NCBI RefSeq assembly: GCF_020708045.1
Contig: NZ_JAJFES010000008.1
Coordinates: 124,001 to 188,000, forward strand
Source of the DNA: Massilia sp. IC2-278
GTDB taxonomy: Bacteria; Pseudomonadota; Gammaproteobacteria; Burkholderiales; Burkholderiaceae_D
Length of the DNA stretch: 64,000 bases
Direction of reading: 5' to 3'
Within the stretch, counting starts at the first letter, position 1, and every line of letters begins with the position of its first letter. Of this stretch, positions 60,613-64,000 are shown one piece after another. The position numbers and the translations under genes were made by a program. A model generated the notes under the pieces. The model was given only the letters and a program-made list of their open reading frames with translations. It did not search any database and was not told the DNA's origin.

Positions 60613-60684
60613 GGTGTGTTCCTTTATTTCTGCATTCTAGTGCGCAGCATATATCGACTGCGCGATTATTCATATGTACAAATC

Positions 60685-60745
60685 CGCGTGGGCACAAGTG
60701 CCCACCCTACCACTGCTCGTAGGGTGGGCACTTGTGCCCACGCGG
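60685..60745. repeat. Head-to-head pair of the dispersed palindrome between gmk and yicC
   Basis: Hairpins GTGGGCAC (60688-60695)/GTGCCCAC (60698-60705) and GTGGGCAC (60724-60731)/GTGCCCAC (60734-60741) are identical and inverted. Their CCTAC/GTAGG feet face each other across 18 bp, so the whole 55-bp block is itself a large palindrome. It is in the 190-bp gap 60613-60802. Confidence 0.8.
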
Positions 60746-60802
60746 TTCAACGTCCGAGTTGCGTGCGGCCTGACAACACCGCATCGCTGATATTTCAGTT
60801 AT

Positions 60803-61705
60803 TTACTCCAGGTTCTGCACCTGCTCGCGCATCTGCTCGATCAGCAGCTTGAGCTCCATCGACGCATCCGCCAGCTCCTTCACCGAGGCCTTGGCCCCCA
60901 GCGTATTCGCCTCGCGGTTCAGTTCCTGCATCATGAAGTCGAGCCGCTTGCCGACCTGGCCGCCCTTTTTCAGGATGTGCCGGGTCTCGTTCAGGTGCGC
61001 CGACAGGCGCGACAGTTCTTCCGACACGTCGATGCGGATGCCGTACAGGGTCACTTCCTGGCGAATCCGCTCGAACACTTCCTGGCGGCTCAGCACCGAC
61101 GGATTGCCGTGGCCGGCCAGGCCCAGGGCGTCCTGCATGCGCTCGACCGCCTTCTGCTGGAACTGCGAGATCACTTGCGGGATCAGCGGCGTGATGCGCT
61201 TGACGATGGCTTCCATCGCCTCGATGCGCGAGATCAGCATCGCTTCCAGCGCCGCGCCTTCGCGCCGGCGGCTGTCGACAAAGGCCGCGATGGTGCGGGC
61301 GGTGAGGGCGGCGACGTCGGCCTGGAGCGACTCCTGGCCCACGTGCGATTCCTCGACCACGCCCGGCCAGCGCAGCAGCTCGGCCACAGTCATCGGCTGG
61401 GCCTGGGCGAAGTGACGGCTCACTTCACCTTGCAGGCGCGCCAGGTCGGCCAGCAGTTCGTGGTTCAGGGCCTGGGTGCCGCCCGCGGCCTTGCGCCCGA
61501 ACGACAGGCGCGCCTCGACCTTGCCGCGCGTGATGGCCGCCATGATCGCGGCGCGCAGGTCCGGTTCAAGCGCACGCAGCTCGTCGTTGATGCGGAACTG
61601 AAGATCGAGGAAGCGCGAATTGACGCTCTTGATTTCGATCGTGAGGGTGCCGGCAGCGCCTTCGCTGGTGGCAACCGCATAGCCAGTCATGCTTGAAATG
61701 CTCAA
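60803..61705 (-). CDS. yicC: YicC-family endoribonuclease-like protein
   Basis: The 300-aa protein has the YicC start (SISSMTGYAVATSEGAAGTLTIEIKSVNSRFLDLQFRI) and C-terminal DUF1732 pattern (EEVTLYGIRIDVSEELSRLSAHLNETRHILKKGGQVGKRLDFMMQELNREANTLGAKA). Family members are RNA-processing endonucleases. TTG at 61705 is preferred because GGGGA precedes it and family proteins start a few residues before MTGYA; ATG at 61690 is the alternative. It sits in the conserved gmk-yicC-rph region and is divergent from the kinase gene. Confidence 0.9.
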   Translation of the reverse strand: MSISSMTGYAVATSEGAAGTLTIEIKSVNSRFLDLQFRINDELRALEPDLRAAIMAAITRGKVEARLSFGRKAAGGTQALNHELLADLARLQGEVSRHFAQAQPMTVAELLRWPGVVEESHVGQESLQADVAALTARTIAAFVDSRRREGAALEAMLISRIEAMEAIVKRITPLIPQVISQFQQKAVERMQDALGLAGHGNPSVLSRQEVFERIRQEVTLYGIRIDVSEELSRLSAHLNETRHILKKGGQVGKRLDFMMQELNREANTLGAKASVKELADASMELKLLIEQMREQVQNLE

Positions 61706-61849
61706 TGGAGTCCCCGGTTTTCACGGCGCCCGGCTACCGGCAAACGACGCACACGATATGCGCGTATTTACCTTGCCCGACGCTCATTATTCTTTACAAG
61801 ACCGACATTTATCCACACAATCGCCGTGTTATGCAAGGAACTCTTCAGT

Positions 61850-62875
61850 ATGGCCGCACAAAATAACGCACCCTTGCCGGATGGGCTGGAGATTGCCGGA
61901 TATCGCATTGTAAAGAAAATCGCGTCTGGCGGGTTCAGTATTGTCTATCTTGCATATGATGCCGAGGGCAGCGCGGTCGCCATCAAGGAGTACCTGCCGA
62001 GCGCGCTCGCGCTGCGCCAGCCGGGCGAGCTTGCGCCGACCATCCCGAAGCCGAACGCGCCGCTGTTTCGCATCGGCCTGAAATGCTTTTTCGAGGAAGG
62101 GCGGGCGCTGGCGCGCATCGTCCATCCGAACGTGGTACGCATCCTGAACTTCTTCCGCGCCAACGAGACCGTGTACATGGTGATGGCCTACGAATCCGGC
62201 CACTCGCTGCAGGAACACATCGCGCGCGTGGTGGGCAAGGGCAGCCGCCTGAAGGAAAGCTTCATCCGCAAGGTCTTCAAGGGCGTGTGCCAGGGCCTGC
62301 GCGAAGTGCACGCCAACAAACTGCTGCACCTCGACCTGAAGCCGGCCAACATCTACCTGCGCAGCGACTGCTCGCCGATCCTGCTCGACTTCGGCGCCGC
62401 GCGCCAGGCGATCAACAAGGACCTGATGGCGCTGGCGCCGATGTACACGCCGGGCTTCGCCCCGCCCGAGCTGTACGTGAAGGGTTCGGCGCTGGGGCCG
62501 TGGTCGGACATCTACAGCATCGGCGCCGCGCTGTTTTCCTGCATGAGCGGCGGGCCGCCCCAGGCCGCCGACGCGCGCCGGCAGGAAGACAAGATGGGGC
62601 CGCGCTTCGACTACCTGGCCACCATCTATTCGCCGGAGCTGGCCGGCGTGGTGCGCGCCTGCCTGTCGCTCGACCCGATGGCGCGCCCGCGCAGCGTGTT
62701 CGAAGTGCAGAAGGTGCTGCAGACGGCGCCGGCCCTGCCGCTGCTTGAGGAGACCGCGCCCGCATCTGCTTCGGCCTCTGCGTCCAGTACCACGGCCGCC
62801 AGTCCTGGCGGCTTGCGCGGCCTGTTCGGCCGCCTCGGCGCCTTCGGCCGCGCAAAGAACGGCAGCAACGATTAA
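61850..62875 (+). CDS. Hanks-type Ser/Thr protein kinase
   Basis: The 341-aa cytosolic kinase has the Gly loop IASGGFSIVY, Lys46 (VAIKEYLP), the catalytic loop HLDLKPAN (160-167, Asp162; HRD reads HLD), the DFG motif (180-182), the APE-type APPELY and the C-lobe SDIYSIGAALF. A short Ala/Ser/Gly tail follows. No transmembrane helix or PASTA repeats are seen. It pairs with the PP2C phosphatase 10 bp downstream, as a reversible Ser/Thr switch. ATG at 61850 is preferred over 61826. Substrates are unknown; rph is only a neighbour. Confidence 0.92.
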   Translation: MAAQNNAPLPDGLEIAGYRIVKKIASGGFSIVYLAYDAEGSAVAIKEYLPSALALRQPGELAPTIPKPNAPLFRIGLKCFFEEGRALARIVHPNVVRILNFFRANETVYMVMAYESGHSLQEHIARVVGKGSRLKESFIRKVFKGVCQGLREVHANKLLHLDLKPANIYLRSDCSPILLDFGAARQAINKDLMALAPMYTPGFAPPELYVKGSALGPWSDIYSIGAALFSCMSGGPPQAADARRQEDKMGPRFDYLATIYSPELAGVVRACLSLDPMARPRSVFEVQKVLQTAPALPLLEETAPASASASASSTTAASPGGLRGLFGRLGAFGRAKNGSND

Positions 62876-62884
62876 GGAACCCCG

Positions 62885-63808
62885 ATGCAGTTTTCCGTCT
62901 ACCAGCAAAGCCACATCGGCGCCCGCCGCGTCAACCAGGACCGCATGGGCTACTGCTTCACGCGCGACGCGCTGCTGCTGGTGCTGGCCGACGGCATGGG
63001 CGGCCACCTGCACGGCGAGATCGCCGCGACCATCGCCATGCAGACCCTGTCGATGATGTTCCAGATGCAGGCGCGTCCCACCATCAAGAAGCCCGAGCGC
63101 TTCCTGGAGGAGGCAATCACCCAGGCCCACCGCGACATCCACGCCTACGCCGCGCGCCACAACCTGGCCGACACCCCGCGCACCACGGTCGTGGCCTGCC
63201 TGGTGCAGCACAACTGCGCCCTGTGGGTCCACTGCGGCGACTCGCGCCTGTACTGGGTGCGCGGCAACCAGGTGCTGGCCTGCACGCGCGACCACTCGCA
63301 CCTCGAATACCTGATCGACAAGGGCAAGGCTAGCCCGGCGGACCGCGCCGGCCACCCCGACCGCAACAAGCTGTATAACTGCCTGGGCGCTCAGACCCCG
63401 CCGCGCGTCGACATCGCGCAGCAGGTCGGCCTGCAGACCGGCGACGTGCTGCTGCTGTGCTCCGACGGCTTGTGGTCGTCGGTGCCGGATGCGGAAATCG
63501 TCGGCAAGCTGGCCACCCGCAGCGTGGTCCAGGCGGTGCCGGAACTGGTTGCCAGCGCCGTGGCGCGCGGCGGCCCGCGCTGCGACAACACGACGGCCCT
63601 GGCGATCGCCTGGCAGGGCATGGACAATGCCGACGCTTACCTGCCGAACGTGGTCTCGACCCAGATGCTGCCCGAGGACCAGGTCAGCAGCACCATCGGC
63701 AGCGTCGACGCCGCGCCGGACCTCGACCCCTTCGACGAAGACGCCATCGAAAAGGCGATTGCCGAGATCAACCAGGCCATCGAGAAGTCGTCCCACCTCC
63801 TCAAATAA
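62885..63808 (+). CDS. PP2C-family Ser/Thr protein phosphatase
   Basis: The 307-aa protein has the PP2C metal-binding motifs: VNQDR (Asp19), LADGMGGH (Asp36-Gly37), CGDSRLYW and LLCSDGLW, with a C-terminal [10 protein letters not shown] (Asp). It is the partner of the kinase 10 bp upstream and likely reverses its phosphorylations. The acidic C-terminal extension (residues about 265-300) is not part of the catalytic core. rph begins 14 bp after its stop. Confidence 0.93.
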   Translation: MQFSVYQQSHIGARRVNQDRMGYCFTRDALLLVLADGMGGHLHGEIAATIAMQTLSMMFQMQARPTIKKPERFLEEAITQAHRDIHAYAARHNLADTPRTTVVACLVQHNCALWVHCGDSRLYWVRGNQVLACTRDHSHLEYLIDKGKASPADRAGHPDRNKLYNCLGAQTPPRVDIAQQVGLQTGDVLLLCSDGLWSSVPDAEIVGKLATRSVVQAVPELVASAVARGGPRCDNTTALAIAWQGMDNADAYLPNVVSTQMLPEDQVSSTIGSVDAAPDLDPFDEDAIEKAIAEINQAIEKSSHLLK

Positions 63809-63821
63809 ACCAGGGTTTGCC

Positions 63822-64000
63822 ATGACATTCATCCGCACCGGCGGCCGCGCCGTCGACCAGTTGCGCACCATCCGCATTACCCGCCACTACACGAAACACG
63901 CCGAAGGCTCGGTGCTGATCGAATGCGGCGACACCAAGGTGATCTGCACCGCCAGCATCGAAGACAAGGTGCCGGGCTTCCTGAAAGGGAAGGGCCAGGG
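63822..64000 (+). CDS. rph: Ribonuclease PH, N-terminal part only
   Basis: The first 59 codons read [49 protein letters not shown], the conserved N-terminus of RNase PH, which trims tRNA 3' ends phosphorolytically. The gene runs off the window. It follows the kinase-phosphatase pair with a 14-bp gap and is in the same orientation, a common betaproteobacterial arrangement. Confidence 0.93.
   Translation, partial: MTFIRTGGRAVDQLRTIRITRHYTKHAEGSVLIECGDTKVICTASIEDKVPGFLKGKGQ

Noticed and set aside
1..64000. CRISPR array, tRNA or rRNA genes, IS transposase, prophage
   Set aside because: No direct-repeat/spacer array, no cloverleaf-type sequence with CCA end, and no transposase or phage protein seen on either strand.

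Overview
The window reads as a chromosomal segment of a high-GC, flagellated betaproteobacterium. The best fit is Oxalobacteraceae (Massilia/Telluria-like). This rests on the flagellar gene order, a PEP-CTERM surface protein, and the rpoZ-gmk-yicC-kinase-phosphatase-rph neighbourhood. The genus is inference from protein similarity recalled from memory. I see no tRNA, rRNA, CRISPR array, IS transposase or prophage.

Layout. 1-3200: a truncated M35-type metallopeptidase, an exported protein of unknown function and an AT-richer acyltransferase-3 gene. 3270-16150: flgNM and flgA (minus strand) divergent from flgBCDEFGHIJKL (rod, hook, P and L rings, hook-filament junction). 16200-21060: a MerR-type regulator divergent from a small membrane protein, a PEP-CTERM protein, a PAS-GGDEF-EAL protein and a small lipoprotein-like protein. 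21060-33220: fliLMNOPQR and fliFGHIJK (minus strand), with fliE divergent from fliF. 33500-36615: a fliS-fliT-second FliK-FlhB tail-YcgR operon behind a sigma-28 promoter. 36700-44440: a small sigma-28-linked ORF, a degenerate GGDEF-EAL protein, a TPR-glycosyltransferase divergent from fliC, then flaG and fliD. 44700-49170: a diguanylate cyclase, then a membrane protein-histidine kinase-response regulator operon. 49227-50895: greB, a heme oxygenase and a secreted protein. 51114-57188: a four-gene MoxR ATPase/bpX5/vWA-like plus beta-propeller/bpX6 plus beta-propeller cassette. 57339-64000: spoT, rpoZ, gmk, yicC, a Ser/Thr kinase with PP2C phosphatase, and the start of rph.

How it works together. 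Most of the window builds the flagellum: export gate, C-ring, rod, hook and filament. Late genes lie behind five readable sigma-28 boxes (TAAA or TCAA, 15-16 bp, GCCGWWRM), upstream of flgM, flgK, fliS, a 65-aa ORF and fliC. FlgM and FlgN provide checkpoint and chaperone functions. Four c-di-GMP proteins (two GGDEF-EAL, one GGDEF, one PilZ/YcgR) are interleaved with these genes, which suggests local coupling of second messenger and motility.

The most unusual elements are: (i) the MoxR-vWA-beta-propeller (bpX) cassette, a predicted NTP-dependent conflict or chaperone system of unknown activity, placed just downstream of spoT; (ii) a dispersed family of at least 13 palindromic hairpins in eight intergenic spots, whose arms change together so that pairing is kept; (iii) a 163-bp inverted-repeat element between flgD and flgE; (iv) an unrecognised 65-aa ORF behind a strong sigma-28 -10 box; (v) a roughly 100-residue Ala-rich insertion in the hook protein.
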